From Cyclobacteriaceae bacterium (GTDB lineage Bacteria > Bacteroidota > Bacteroidia > Cytophagales > Cyclobacteriaceae): a stretch of DNA of 51,237 nt. Numbering within the stretch: position 1 is the first letter of the stretch; each line of letters starts with the position of its first letter. Under the pieces are notes generated by a model. That model was not told where the DNA came from. It worked only from the letters and a program-made list of their open reading frames with translations, and made no database searches. Below, piece after piece: positions 20,035 to 30,740 of the stretch. Made by a program: the position numbers and the translations under genes. The stretch spans positions 1-51,237 of the forward strand of contig JAAUQL010000034.1 in the NCBI GenBank assembly GCA_012033595.1, read 5' to 3'.

Positions 20035-20485
20035 CTACTGGTTCAAAATCTGAGCGCTATGGTCTTTGGTTTTTACCTTTTCGATAATTTTCTCAATTAC
20101 ACCGGCTTCATCGATGAGAAAGGTGACGCGTGCGGTGCCCATATATTTTGCCATACATCGATTTTTCGACCCAGGTGCCATATTTTCCATGTATATCCAG
20201 TTCGGTATCGGCCAACAGGATAAATGGCAACTCGTATTTTTCGATAAATTTCTGATGCGACTTTTCATCATCTTTGCTTACGCCAATTACTTCGTATCCT
20301 GCCTTTTTGAGTGCCTGGTGGTTGTCTTTCAGGTTGCAGGCTTCGGCGGTGCAGCCGGGGGTATTGTCTTTGGGGTAAAAATAGAGCACTACCTTTTTGC
20401 CTTTATAATCCGATAGCTTTACCAGGTTTCCATTTTGATCTTTTACTTGAAATTCCGGTGCTTTGTCTCCTGCTTTTAAACTCAT
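20035..20485 (-). CDS. bcp: Thioredoxin-dependent peroxiredoxin Bcp (frameshifted as assembled)
   Basis: Atypical 2-Cys peroxiredoxin of about 150 residues that reduces peroxides with electrons from thioredoxin. From the start at 20485 (MSLKAGDKAPEF) the peroxidatic cysteine is C45 in DNTPGCTAEACNLKD and the resolving one C50. The frame breaks at 20146-20149, where a T4 run (A4 in sense) needs about two more bases to join EKSMYGK to YMGTARVTFLIDEAGVIEKI, matching the usual FMGKTYxGxxRxTFLID. The start lies 4 bp past the stop of the M23 peptidase gene, so it is the last gene of that operon. Confidence 0.92.
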
Positions 20486-20489
20486 GGCT

Positions 20490-22385
20490 TCAATTGATTT
20501 GGGTGGTATATACGATTTCGTTGTTGACATTGTCGAGGACTTTCAATCTTACTTTTCCTTTGAACGGTTTCGACTTGTCCAGCTTCTCTGCCCACACAAA
20601 ATTGTTTTTGGGGTCGTGGTTCATCAATATCCATTCACCATCTATCCACAATTCATAAGATTTGATCCCCGAATGCTTATCGCTGATATAGCCACTGAAT
20701 GAATCGCTGTTTTGACTGACAATTTTAAAAACCGGTGGAATGGTATCCGTCAAAAGGGTGAATTTGCCCAGTTGATTGGTATAAAGCTCAAATCGTTCAC
20801 CCGACCATCGCCCACCTTCGTAGCTGAAGTTTTTAAGGTCGCTGGTGAAGTAGGCTGCGACCTTGTCGCGTGCAGCATAGCTAAGCTGTGGCTTAAAGCT
20901 GATCCTGATGTTTTTTTTGAGTGGGTACACCGCATCGCTTATTTCAAAAAACTCCCGGTCATTGGCCAGCTCATCCATGTAGTCGGTTTTGAGAAACAAG
21001 GTGTCGAAGAGGGAGTTCTTATAAAAATGCAGATCAAATTCCTTTTTATAATATTTAAAATCTGCTCCTGAAGGTACGGTCATTTCCAGCTTCGGATATA
21101 TCATCTCACCACATAGCTCTATGGAGTCTGGCAATCCTATGCGCAAATCCCACAGATAGACCGAGTAGTCATTTACATAATAACTAGACGATAGCTCGTA
21201 GGTCATTCTATTGGCATATACATGGGCGAAATAGCCATTATGTTCTGCTTTTTTGCCCATAAACACCAGCGTGTTGTTGTTGACCTGTTGCCTTATCGGC
21301 TTAAAATTCACATCGTTTTTAATGGCCGTTACTCTTGGTCTGGAACCTTTGAGTTTGAATTTTACAGTACTCTCGTTGCCATGAACATCGCTCAATACAA
21401 TATCGACATGGTGCAGCAGCGTATCTCTGATGGATAAAATGCCCTTTTTTCCGTCCGTGGTGTAAAAGTCCAGTTCGTTGCCGTCATCGATGTACAATTT
21501 TTGAAAATTAGAGCTTCCTTGTGTTTGTACACCATAATCGCGATAGCACAATACCTGCCTGGTGATGTCGAAAGGCACTTTATCGATTACTATCTGAATG
21601 ACTTCTCTTTCGTCGAGGCTAAGCGAAAGATTAGGTATGCCATTTCTGTTGGGCACACCATTGAGCTGGTCATAGCCCATTAGCGATATGCCTATCTCTC
21701 CATATACTTCTATGGTTTTTGCTATCGAATATTCATTTTTCAGGCGAGAGGGCGTGAATTCAAAATACCCAAATTGATGCTCGACTCTCGACGAATTGTT
21801 CATTGTTTTGAGGGCGATTTTTTGTACGGTGGGGCTGATGTCGTCTTTTATTTCGTTGAACCCGAGCTTGAGCGGATTGATGGGAACTTGCTGGGCATTA
21901 CGAATTTCGAAATGCAGGTGTGGCCCGGATGAGCTGCCCGAATTGCCCGATATGGCAACAACATCGCCCTTTTTTACCCTGAACATGTGCTGTTCGGGAT
22001 TGAGATCTACACTAAAACTTTTTTTTTGATATTGGTTTTTGAGTACATATTCGGCTATTGCGCCTTCAAATTTCAGCAGGTGCCCATACACGGTAGTGGT
22101 GCCATATTGCGGATGGGCGATATACAAGGCATTGCCATAGCCACCCCCATCTACCTTGATGCGACTCACGTAGCCGTCTGCCGCTGCCAGCACGGCCAAC
22201 CCCGATGCTCCACCAGTTTTTATATCCATGCCGGCATGAAAGTGCGACCCTCGCATTTCGCCCATGGTTCCGGCTAGATAGTTTTGCTGTCCCGGCCTTA
22301 TCGGAAACAAGTAGGGATTTTCCTGGGCTACAGCCAGCACATTCAAAAAGAACAATACAAAAAGTAGCGCTTTACTTAATCTCAA
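20490..22385 (-). CDS. M23 family metallopeptidase (LytM domain)
   Basis: A 631-residue secreted protein; the signal peptide ends near residue 20 (VLAVAQ). The LytM zinc site is H50-x3-D54 (SHFHAGMDI) with H-x-H 156-158 (GPHLHFE) and glycine-rich loops between, so it should be an active peptidoglycan endopeptidase. The peptidase occupies only about 25-175. The remaining ~450 residues are beta-rich, with two or three Ig-like modules, and I assign no function to them. It overlaps the upstream FAH-fold gene by 14 bp and is followed by bcp after 4 bp. Confidence 0.92.
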   Translation of the reverse strand: MRLSKALLFVLFFLNVLAVAQENPYLFPIRPGQQNYLAGTMGEMRGSHFHAGMDIKTGGASGLAVLAAADGYVSRIKVDGGGYGNALYIAHPQYGTTTVYGHLLKFEGAIAEYVLKNQYQKKSFSVDLNPEQHMFRVKKGDVVAISGNSGSSSGPHLHFEIRNAQQVPINPLKLGFNEIKDDISPTVQKIALKTMNNSSRVEHQFGYFEFTPSRLKNEYSIAKTIEVYGEIGISLMGYDQLNGVPNRNGIPNLSLSLDEREVIQIVIDKVPFDITRQVLCYRDYGVQTQGSSNFQKLYIDDGNELDFYTTDGKKGILSIRDTLLHHVDIVLSDVHGNESTVKFKLKGSRPRVTAIKNDVNFKPIRQQVNNNTLVFMGKKAEHNGYFAHVYANRMTYELSSSYYVNDYSVYLWDLRIGLPDSIELCGEMIYPKLEMTVPSGADFKYYKKEFDLHFYKNSLFDTLFLKTDYMDELANDREFFEISDAVYPLKKNIRISFKPQLSYAARDKVAAYFTSDLKNFSYEGGRWSGERFELYTNQLGKFTLLTDTIPPVFKIVSQNSDSFSGYISDKHSGIKSYELWIDGEWILMNHDPKNNFVWAEKLDKSKPFKGKVRLKVLDNVNNEIVYTTQIN

Positions 22386-22983
22386 CTTCCAATAATTTTT
22401 TGTCCTCGATAAAAGCTTCCAATTTGTTGCCTATGGCTACAGGGCCCACACCTTTGGGAGTACCGGTAAAAATAATGTCCCCTTTTTTGAGAAGAATGAA
22501 GCGGGAGATATAAGCTATGATCTCGTTAAAGTTGAACAGCATCATGGAGGTATTGCCCATTTGCTTCTGTTCTCCATCTATTTTTAGCGAAAAAGATAAA
22601 TTGCTGATGTCGCCAAGAGAAGCTTTGTCTATAAATTTTGATACCGGAGCTGATCCGTTGAATCCTTTTGACAAATCCCAGGGGAGGCCTTTTGCTTTTG
22701 CCTTGTCCTGAAGGTCGCGAGCGGTAAAGTCGATTCCTATGCCAATGGCATCGAAATAGTTGTGTGCAAAGGCCGGGTCAATATATTTTCCGTTTTTGCA
22801 TATACGCAAAATGATCTCGACCTCATAGTGGATATTGTTTGAGAAATCAGGGTAATAAAAGGGGGCATTGTTTTGAAGCAGGGCCGTTTCAGGTTTGGTG
22901 AATATCACCGGCTCTTCCGGGCGTTCGCTGTTCAGTTCCGCGATGTGATCGACGTAATTTCGGCCTATGGCTAATATCTTCAT
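22372..22983 (-). CDS. Fumarylacetoacetate hydrolase (FAH) family protein
   Basis: A 203-residue single-domain member. The metal-binding acids are E54 and E56 (HYEVEII) and D85 (IGIDFTARD); the family core KGFNGSAPVSKF and IFTGTPKGVGP is intact. Homologues hydrolyse or decarboxylate C-C bonds of beta-diketo acids, for example oxaloacetate or acylpyruvates; compact versions like this are often acylpyruvase/oxaloacetate decarboxylase-like. First gene of the operon with M23 peptidase and bcp (its 3' end overlaps the next start by 14 bp). Confidence 0.9.
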   Translation of the reverse strand: MKILAIGRNYVDHIAELNSERPEEPVIFTKPETALLQNNAPFYYPDFSNNIHYEVEIILRICKNGKYIDPAFAHNYFDAIGIGIDFTARDLQDKAKAKGLPWDLSKGFNGSAPVSKFIDKASLGDISNLSFSLKIDGEQKQMGNTSMMLFNFNEIIAYISRFILLKKGDIIFTGTPKGVGPVAIGNKLEAFIEDKKLLEVEIK

Positions 22984-23054
22984 TTGATTCGTTTTGGGTC
23001 GAAATTATAAAGCCTGCAGGTACTTATAAAGGGAAAGGCGGAAATTTTTACAAT

Positions 23055-25330
23055 TTAATTTAGATGCTGGATATTTTGCAAATCACACGATTCGTCTTCG
23101 ATGAAGTTTGGAATGGTGAGCTCAAAGGAGGTGCCTATGCCTGGTGCTGATGTCACTTTGATATTGCCGTTTAGTTTCTCTACTGCTTCTTTCACAATGT
23201 ACAAGCCAAGCCCCGATCCGACCAATGTTTCGCTGGCACGGTAAAACATTTCAAAAATATGGTCGATGTGCTCCGGATGAATACCGATGCCATTGTCGGC
23301 AAAGAGGATGGTGGCCTTGGTTGGCGTAATGTCGGCGGTGATGTGCAGATACCTTTCCGCTTTTTCCGAATCAGAAAACCTGATGGCATTGGAAATGAGG
23401 TTATTGAAAATGAATGTAAGTCTGCGCCGGTCAGTGAACAGTGCAGCGCCTCCAATGCACACTTTGGTGTCCAGGTTTTTTTCCTCCTGCAGGTATCGTG
23501 TACTTTCCATGAGTTCCGAAAGTAAGGCCTTCAAATCTACCTCTGTCGCTTCTATTTTCGACCGGCTATTGCGGGAATAATCCAGGATATCGAGTATAAA
23601 CGAATCCAGTTTGTTCATACTTTTTCCGATCAGGTCGAGGCATTGCACAATATCTTCTTTGTGCTGCTCCTGTTTGGCGATATAGATCAGTCCTTTGGCA
23701 GAAGAAATAGGTGCTTTGAGGTCGTGGGAAACCCTGTAAACAAAGTTGTCGAGCTCTTCATTGGCTTTTTTTAGCTCTTTATTGTGGTTTTGGATTTCCT
23801 GTTCTGCCTGTTTGCGCAGGGTCACGTCCCTTCTCACACCGCAACTGCCGCGCACTCTGCCTTGATCGTCGTATAGCACCACATAGTTGCCTTCTATCCA
23901 CATAAATTCGCCATCAGCACGGGGTTCGTGATTTTCAAAAGTTGCCGTGCCCTGCTCCAGCAGTGAGCGGGTAAATTGCCGTCCAAAGTCTTCGTCCCAT
24001 GCAAAAAATATCTCAGGGGTGAGTTTGTCCAAATCACCAAATTTTGCTCCGTAATGCTCGTACATTGCTTTGTTTACTTTGGTGATGTACATCTTGGTGT
24101 ACACCATTTCCAAGGCATGTTCTTTGTCCACATGGTCGTTCCAGTAGATCGGCTCATCGAGTTTCATAATGAAAAAGGCATCTGCCGATCTGGAAAAAAC
24201 ATGTCGAGTTCTTCTTCATTTTCCTGCAGCTTCCGCTCAGCTTCTTTGCGTGAGGTAATGTCGCGTGCAGCGGTTACCCTCAGTGTGCTGTTTTTGGGAT
24301 TGATGAGCCGCGACTCTACCTCTGCGTAAAAGACGCTACCGTCGAGGCGTTTGGCTTTCACTTCGTAGGGGCTTATTTTTTGGTTTTTTATCGCTTCGTA
24401 CACAATGGGCTGGTAGTCGGGCAATATCACCTTGTGAATGATGTTTTGTCCGATCAGCTCTTTTCGTTCATATCCTATCAGGTCTGCAAAAGATTCGTTT
24501 ACATCTATCAATACCCCGTTGTCGTGAATAAAAATACCTTCAAAGGTGAGGTTTGAAAGCAATTTGTATCGTTCCTGACTTTCTTTGAGGCGGTTTTCGG
24601 CCAGTTTTCTTTCGGTAATGTCCCGAATGGCCGTTACCCTCAGCACCTGGTTGTTTAAGATAATCTGGCGCGACTCTATCTCTGTATGCAGTATGGTACC
24701 GTCTTTTCTTTTCGCGAGGACTTCATACGGTGGCGTGGCCACATTTTTCAGTGCGCTGATCACCTGATCCCGGTATTGTGGCAACACACACAGGTCAATG
24801 ATATTTACGCCTATCAGTTCATCCTGCCTGTAACCCATCATGCGCTCAAAGGCCGGGTTGATCTCTATGATAATGCCTGCTACATGTATGATCACCCCCT
24901 CAAACGTCAGGTTAAATATGGTCTTGTATTTTTGTTCTACACTGTACAGGCTGTTAGTAGCACAACACAGCTCATTAGTTGGTTCAATTGCCACAGGCAG
25001 CAACACTACTTTGCCGCTAATGATCCTGTCTTTCCCGCTGGTAGATTCGTCGAATAGGCTTATATGAATTAATTCAGTCTGGAGAACCGACACCTGCAAA
25101 TTGTCGCTAAACGCTACTTCGGGCAATTCTGGGCCTATGGATTTGAGTGCGGCGAAAAATCTTTCCGGATGCTGAAAGGGGATGGTGTCGCTGATATTTT
25201 TACCTGCGCAGCCTCCTGCTTTCATTCCAAAACAATTGTCAAAGGCGGTATTGGTAAAGCAAATTTTTCCGGAGTCGTCTATGAGGAATACCGGGTCAAT
25301 TTGGCTTTCTATCAATTTGTAAAATCCCAT
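23055..25330 (-). CDS. Multi-PAS sensor histidine kinase (frameshifted as assembled)
   Basis: A soluble sensor kinase of about 758 residues without membrane segments. There are four PAS units at about 5-110, 130-250, 255-375 and 380-500, the last with a PAC-type tail (GSCGVRRDVTLRKQAEQEI). HisKA follows, with H536 in YRVSHDLKAP, then HATPase_c with N box NNLISNAIRFSD, G1 DNGIGI and G2 GSGLGLYIV. The frame is broken inside the fourth PAS: an A6 run (24194-24199) should be A7, which restores LDMFFSRSADAFFIMKLDEPIYW. No response regulator is adjacent. Its start is 77 bp from the next kinase gene. Confidence 0.9.
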
Positions 25331-25407
25331 CGAATAAATAATAATTGCTAAATTAAGGTTTTATGCCTATTGTGACACTTATTATTTTGCCTTGTTTAGC
25401 ACGCCGG

Positions 25408-27410
25408 TCAGGTGTCTTCCCTTATTGGCAAATGTATGGTAAATTCCGATCCTTCACCCAGCTTGCTTACAAATGAGATGCGGCCATCAAGGGCCGTGGT
25501 AAGACGATTGACAATATACAGACCCAGACCGTTGGATGTCTCGCCGTCGGTAGGTATGCTCGAAGTTTTGCCAAATTTCATGAATAAATTTTTGTGCTCT
25601 TCTTCCGCCACCCCGGTGCCCTGATCCTTTACGGTAATGATTAATTCTGCTCCCTTATTTATTTTAATCAGGATATCAGAACCTTTGTAGGAGTATTTGA
25701 TCGCGTTGCTCAGTAAATTTTCGACAATCCGCTGTAAGATTTTTTTGTCAGTAGTAATGATTTGGGCATCATCATCAAATTGCAGCAAAATACCAATGCT
25801 CTTTTCTTCGGCCACTTTTCTGAAAAAGAATAAAATATCCTCTACAAAATTTTTGAAGTCAAAAGTTTCAGCGTGTACCTCCAGGCTGCCAGAGTCAATC
25901 CTGTTAATTTCCAACAGTTCATTTACCAGCATATTGGCTTCTTTCACGGTTTTTTCAACGATTTCCACAATGTGGTCATGCTCGGGCCCCAGTTTGTTTT
26001 CCAGTTTCAAAATATTTATCAGGCCGCTTATCTTGTTTAGTGGCGATCTGATATCGTGGGCAACCATACCGAGCAAGGCGTCTTTTTCTTTGTTGATATT
26101 GTCCAGATTCTTGTTTACGGTTTCAAGATGGTTTTTTTGCGTTTGCACTTCCGTATTCAGGACGGTCAGTTCCAGATAATTACGCGTCTTGATAAAGTTA
26201 GACCTCAGAATGAGGAAAAGTATGATTACGACCATCAGAATCGAGAACAAAAGGCCATAAAAAATCAATTTTCGTTGTTCTGCGTCAGCAGTCAATTTGC
26301 TCAATTCATTCTGAATATGCTCATAAGTGCGCGCTTCTTCCACCAGGTTATTGGCACCGATGGTCTTGTCGTAGATATCTGGCGGCAAACTCGCGATCAG
26401 GCTGTCATAGACGGATTCGAATGCTTCAAACTGTTGCCTGGTTTCCTTTATTTTGTTGAGCTCAAGCAAAGACCTGGCGATGATATTGTTTGATCTCTGC
26501 AAAATGTACAGTGAAGCGATTTCAGCAGACTCAGCCATTGCTTTTTTGCCATACGCTACAGCACTGGCATATTCCATTTTTTTATGATAAAGCTCCGCTA
26601 CCAGTAGGGCTGTGTTGGCTTTTTCCCACTTCAAGTCAAGCGAATCTGCTAAGTGTCGTGCGTTGGAAAGATGGATTTGGGCCTCGTTAAATTTGTTTTC
26701 CTTCAGGAAGGTTTGACCTAAAAGGGAAGTGGCGTGCAATACCGCACGTTTATTTCCAAGTGTCGTACCCTCGCCGGCGGCAAGGCTGAGATAATAGGCA
26801 GAAGAGTCGAGTTGGTTGAGCTCAAAAAGATCCTGCCCAAATTGATGCCTACCCACACCATTCCGCTACGCTGCACGTTCTTTTTGTGCAAGTCATTTGC
26901 AGAGGTCAAAAAATTCAATGCCTTTTGATAGTCTTTCATATTGAGATAGGCAAGTCCAAGGTTGCCATATGCATCGCTGAGCAAATCCAAATCTTTATGG
27001 GCCTTGGCCTGTATGACCAATGGCTCAAAAATTTCGATAGCCTGCTCATATTTGCTCTGATTGATATAAATAAGCCCCAATACTTGCGAGGCCATAGAGG
27101 TGTCTAATGGCTGTGCAGTAGTTTTGGCCGTATTTAAGCTTTCGTGGCAATATGCTATGCCCTGGTCATAATCACCTTTAGTATAGCTTGCAAAACCAAG
27201 ATTGGCCAGCGCCAGCATTTCGCCCGCAGGATAGTTGATTTCCCTGCTTTGTTGGAGGGCTTCATTGGCAAAGAATATAATAGAATCTGCATCATGATCC
27301 TGATGATATTTTGCCTTCAGATTTAATAAGTCAATAGCTGTCTGGTCCTGGGCAAAGCCCTGAAAAACACAGAGAATAATGGCAAGTAAAGGATATACTA
27401 TCCTAATCAT
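25408..27410 (-). CDS. TPR-containing membrane sensor histidine kinase (frameshifted as assembled)
   Basis: About 667 residues: signal peptide or membrane anchor (ILCVFQGFAQ), a periplasmic array of TPR repeats to about residue 340, one membrane segment near 383-403 (LLFSILMVVIILFLIL), a coiled coil, HisKA with H452 (GMVAHDIRSP) and HATPase_c (NLLSNAIKYS, DQGTGV, GLGLYIV). One base is missing near 26835-26841: the TPR half reads GMVWVGINLG and the kinase half should continue QDLFELNQLDSSAYYLSLA. This TPR-kinase form is frequent in Bacteroidota, with the TPR as sensor. No response regulator adjacent. Confidence 0.88.
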
Positions 27411-27826
27411 CTAAAAAAATTAAGTTTCCAAATAGCGAATAGTCCTGCTCAATTAGTCGCTGTGCATGGAAGAAAGGGTGCATAAAAATATGCATTATAT
27501 AATAGGTATTTTTCGTATTTCGATCTGTGGCAATTTTATTGCGACCAAACCCGTATTTTTTTCAACTAAAATTTAAAGTGTTTATGGCATGAATGCATCA
27601 AGGAACACGCTGATTAGATTATGCATTGATTGTGAGCGACTTTTAGCAGGGAATACTTTTTTTCAAAATCCCGGTTCCTAACGGCTCATCAACAATATCA
27701 GGGGAGGCGATTATTATGCTAAGATTAAAGCCTAATTTGCGCTGAAATTAAAATGTGAACGTGTGCAGTACGTTTTTGCTATTAAATCATGACTTACAGT
27801 TCCATTTTTATAAAAAAATAAAAATT
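27411..27826. other. Divergent intergenic region
   Basis: About 415 bp, AT-rich, between the TPR kinase and the FAD oxidoreductase. It must hold both promoters; I see no gene, repeat or confident promoter box. Confidence 0.4.
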
Positions 27827-29380
27827 ATGCAAAAAGAATTCCAGTTTCAGGCCGACCCGGAAGTAGCAGCAACCCCCTCGTTGCTCCGCGTGGTAGTGGC
27901 TAAAAAGTATGGATTCGATATATCGGAGCTGCGGCATGTGGAAATTGTGAAAAGGTCGATCGATGCCCGCAAAAAGCCGGTCAAGGTAAATCTGCAGGTT
28001 ATGGTTTATCTCAATGAAGAAATGGAGGCTTTTTCTCCTGCACTGCCAGATTATCCGGATGTTTCCGGTCAGGAGCAGGTTCTGATCGTCGGAGCCGGGC
28101 CGGCAGGACTTTTTGCCGCATTGCAATGCATCGCAATGGGCAAGCGGCCATTGATTGTAGAGCGCGGCAAAGATGTACAAGCGCGTAGGCGCGATCTCAG
28201 GGCCATCAACATAGACCATGTGGTCAACGAAGATTCCAATTATTGTTTTGGTGAAGGCGGGGCGGGCACCTACTCCGACGGCAAGCTCTATACACGATCT
28301 AAAAAACGTGGCGATGTGCAGGAAATACTTCATTTGCTGGTGGGCTTTGGCGCTAGCAGGGACATCCTCATTGAAGCCCACCCACATATAGGCACCAACA
28401 AATTGCCGGCGATCATTGAATCTATGCGGCATTTTATCATCAGCCATGGTGGTCTGGTGTTGTTCAATACCAGGGTCACCGACCTGATCATTCGATCCGG
28501 CAAGATAGCAGGCATCACTACCCTTGATGGAAATGTTATCGAAGCGACCAGGGTGATTCTCGCCACTGGTCATTCGGCACGAGACATTTTCCTGATGCTT
28601 CACAGGCAGGGGGTGACCATCGAAGCCAAGCCCTTTGCGATGGGTGTGCGTGTGGAGCATCCGCAAGCGCTCATTGACTCTGTACAGTACCATTGCGATG
28701 TACGAGGACCCTATCTTCCACCTGCACCGTACAGCATAGTGCGGCAGGTGGATGGACGCGGGGTTTATTCGTTTTGCATGTGCCCCGGCGGTATTATAGC
28801 TCCTTGTGCTACCAGCCCCGGCGAGGTAGTTACCAATGGTTGGTCGCCCTCCAAACGCGATCAACCCACGGCCAATTCTGGCATAGTGGTAGAGTTGAAA
28901 ATGGGCGATTTCTCTGCGTTTGATCATCAAGGGCCATTGGCCGCCATGTTTTTTCAGCAATCCATAGAGCAAAGGGCATGGCTGGAAGGCGGTAAATCGC
29001 AAAAGGTGCCCGCTCAGCGTCTTGCTGATTTTGTTCATGGCAAACACTCCAGGGATATTCCGCAGACCTCCTATAAGCCGGGGGTCACTTCTGTGGAATT
29101 GGGCTCAGTATTCCCCCAATTTATTCATCAAAGCCTACGGCAAGGCTTTAAGCAATTTGGCAAAACCATGAAAGGCTATCTGAGCAATAACGCGGTGGTG
29201 CATGCACCGGAATCGCGTACCTCCTCGCCGGTGCGGATACCTCGCGACCCCGAATCGCTTGAGCATATCGGCATCAAAGGATTGTACCCTGCCGGTGAAG
29301 GCGCCGGCTATGCAGGTGGAATAATATCTGCGGCTATTGATGGCATGAATAGCGCCCGCAAATGCGTGGGCACCATGTGA
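27827..29380 (+). CDS. FAD-dependent oxidoreductase (dehydrogenase-like)
   Basis: With the ATG at 27827 (MQKEFQFQADPEV) the protein has 517 residues; an in-frame upstream start at 27755 would add a non-conserved extension. A ~75-residue N-terminal domain precedes the FAD/Rossmann motif GAGPAG (89-94). Later FAD-binding segments include the ATGHSARDIF strand and the C-terminal PAGEGAGYAGGIISAAIDGM. This is the widespread uncharacterised NAD(P)/FAD-dependent oxidoreductase family related to the HI0933/GidA-like flavoproteins. Cytoplasmic; substrate unknown. Convergent with the CLC gene. Confidence 0.88.
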   Translation: MQKEFQFQADPEVAATPSLLRVVVAKKYGFDISELRHVEIVKRSIDARKKPVKVNLQVMVYLNEEMEAFSPALPDYPDVSGQEQVLIVGAGPAGLFAALQCIAMGKRPLIVERGKDVQARRRDLRAINIDHVVNEDSNYCFGEGGAGTYSDGKLYTRSKKRGDVQEILHLLVGFGASRDILIEAHPHIGTNKLPAIIESMRHFIISHGGLVLFNTRVTDLIIRSGKIAGITTLDGNVIEATRVILATGHSARDIFLMLHRQGVTIEAKPFAMGVRVEHPQALIDSVQYHCDVRGPYLPPAPYSIVRQVDGRGVYSFCMCPGGIIAPCATSPGEVVTNGWSPSKRDQPTANSGIVVELKMGDFSAFDHQGPLAAMFFQQSIEQRAWLEGGKSQKVPAQRLADFVHGKHSRDIPQTSYKPGVTSVELGSVFPQFIHQSLRQGFKQFGKTMKGYLSNNAVVHAPESRTSSPVRIPRDPESLEHIGIKGLYPAGEGAGYAGGIISAAIDGMNSARKCVGTM

Positions 29381-29417
29381 GCCCAAACAAGGTAATGCAC
29401 ATGCCGGTTCACCTCAA

Positions 29418-30740
29418 CTATTTTTTCTTGCGTCGCCTGATATCGCCTAATTTTTCTTCGACATCACGGGCATAGTCAAATAATTTGGGGATGCCCACTT
29501 TTTGTGAAGAATATATGCCGGAATGGCCACTGAAGTAATATGCCACAAAACAGGCAATAGCATAGTAAAGAATATTGTCGGAGCCAAAAAGCTCTATGCC
29601 CATAATGGTGCAAGCCAATGGGGTATTGGTAGCGGCTGCAAAAACGGCAATAAAGCCCAGCCCGGCAAATAAATCCAGTGGTGCATTCATCAATTCGCCC
29701 AGGGCATTGCCCAGGGTAGCACCCACGAAGAATAGTGGGGTTACTTCGCCGCCTTTAAAGCCCGTACCCAGGGTGATGGCCGTTAAGCCAAGTTTTTGCA
29801 ACCAGCTAAATGCATTGGCACCTTGCTGCCCGAAAGCAGAAAGAATAGAGACGCCTCCTTCGCGGCTGGCATATACACCCAATCCGTTGTAATCGAAATT
29901 GCCGTAAAGGTAGGTAACTATCAGCACCAGTACGCCTCCGACTACCGGTATCAGATACGGATTGTGGATATATTTTTTTGACAGATCTTTGATGCGATGG
30001 GTCATTTCCCCAAACAGATAGGCGGCCAGACCAAAACCAATACAGGCAACAATGATTTTTCCCATCAGTATGGGGTCAACCTTGATGTGGGAATCGAAAA
30101 TAGTGACTTTTTCTTCAAATAAAATAGAATAGGCGGTATGTCCCGAGCCCATTACGGAGGTGGTAAGATCGGCCAGGATACTTGCCAACAGGGCCGGAAC
30201 TATAGCATCGTACTGAATGCGGCCAATTGCCAATACTTCCAGTGCAAAAATAGCCCCTGTCAGTGGCGTGCCAAATACAGCTCCGAAACCGGCTGCCACA
30301 CCGGAGATGAGCAGGATGCGCATTTCACGTTCATTGAGTTTTAATAATTTCCCCCAAAGTGCCGATATACTTCCGCCTATTTGCACTGCAGTGCCCTCGC
30401 GACCTGCAGAACCTCCAAACAAATGCGTGAGCAGGGTGCCCAAAAATACAAGTGGAGCCATCTTTCCGGGTACGCCTCCGCCAGGAGCATGTATTTCGTC
30501 CATGATCAGGTTGTTCCCTTTTTCAGCATCCTGGCTAAAAGTCCGGTACATCCATACGATTACCACACCCACTATTGGCAAGAAAAATAGCAGCCAGGGA
30601 TGGGCAATGCGATATTGGGTGACAAAATTGAGTGATTTGATAAACAATGCGATGGCGGCTCCTACCACCGCTGACAGCGGAATCAGGATCAGAATCCATT
30701 TGCCGAGGTAGGGAATTTCTTTGATGGCGGTTTTATGCAT
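29418..30740 (-). CDS. CLC family anion transporter, possibly CLC-F type fluoride/proton antiporter
   Basis: A 440-residue membrane protein with about ten or more helices. The gating glutamate is E115 in GGSAGREGTAVQIGG. The usual Cl- site motif GSGIP is replaced by GGGVP, and GxFxP by GGEVTP (E332, T334). From memory, fluoride-exporting CLC-F antiporters carry an equivalent extra glutamate and threonine there (E318, T320 in the Enterococcus protein), so this reads as CLC-F-like rather than a chloride channel. I see no crcB-type fluoride riboswitch upstream. Same strand as the P-type ATPase, 175 bp downstream of it. Confidence 0.82.
   Translation of the reverse strand: MHKTAIKEIPYLGKWILILIPLSAVVGAAIALFIKSLNFVTQYRIAHPWLLFFLPIVGVVIVWMYRTFSQDAEKGNNLIMDEIHAPGGGVPGKMAPLVFLGTLLTHLFGGSAGREGTAVQIGGSISALWGKLLKLNEREMRILLISGVAAGFGAVFGTPLTGAIFALEVLAIGRIQYDAIVPALLASILADLTTSVMGSGHTAYSILFEEKVTIFDSHIKVDPILMGKIIVACIGFGLAAYLFGEMTHRIKDLSKKYIHNPYLIPVVGGVLVLIVTYLYGNFDYNGLGVYASREGGVSILSAFGQQGANAFSWLQKLGLTAITLGTGFKGGEVTPLFFVGATLGNALGELMNAPLDLFAGLGFIAVFAAATNTPLACTIMGIELFGSDNILYYAIACFVAYYFSGHSGIYSSQKVGIPKLFDYARDVEEKLGDIRRRKKK

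Noticed and set aside
23055-24167. Separate short kinase starting at MKLDEPIYW
   Set aside because: The start falls inside a PAS domain and the upstream frame supplies the missing half after adding one A.
27794-29047. 417-codon minus-strand frame opposite the FAD oxidoreductase
   Set aside because: Antisense shadow of a strongly conserved gene; its composition is not protein-like.
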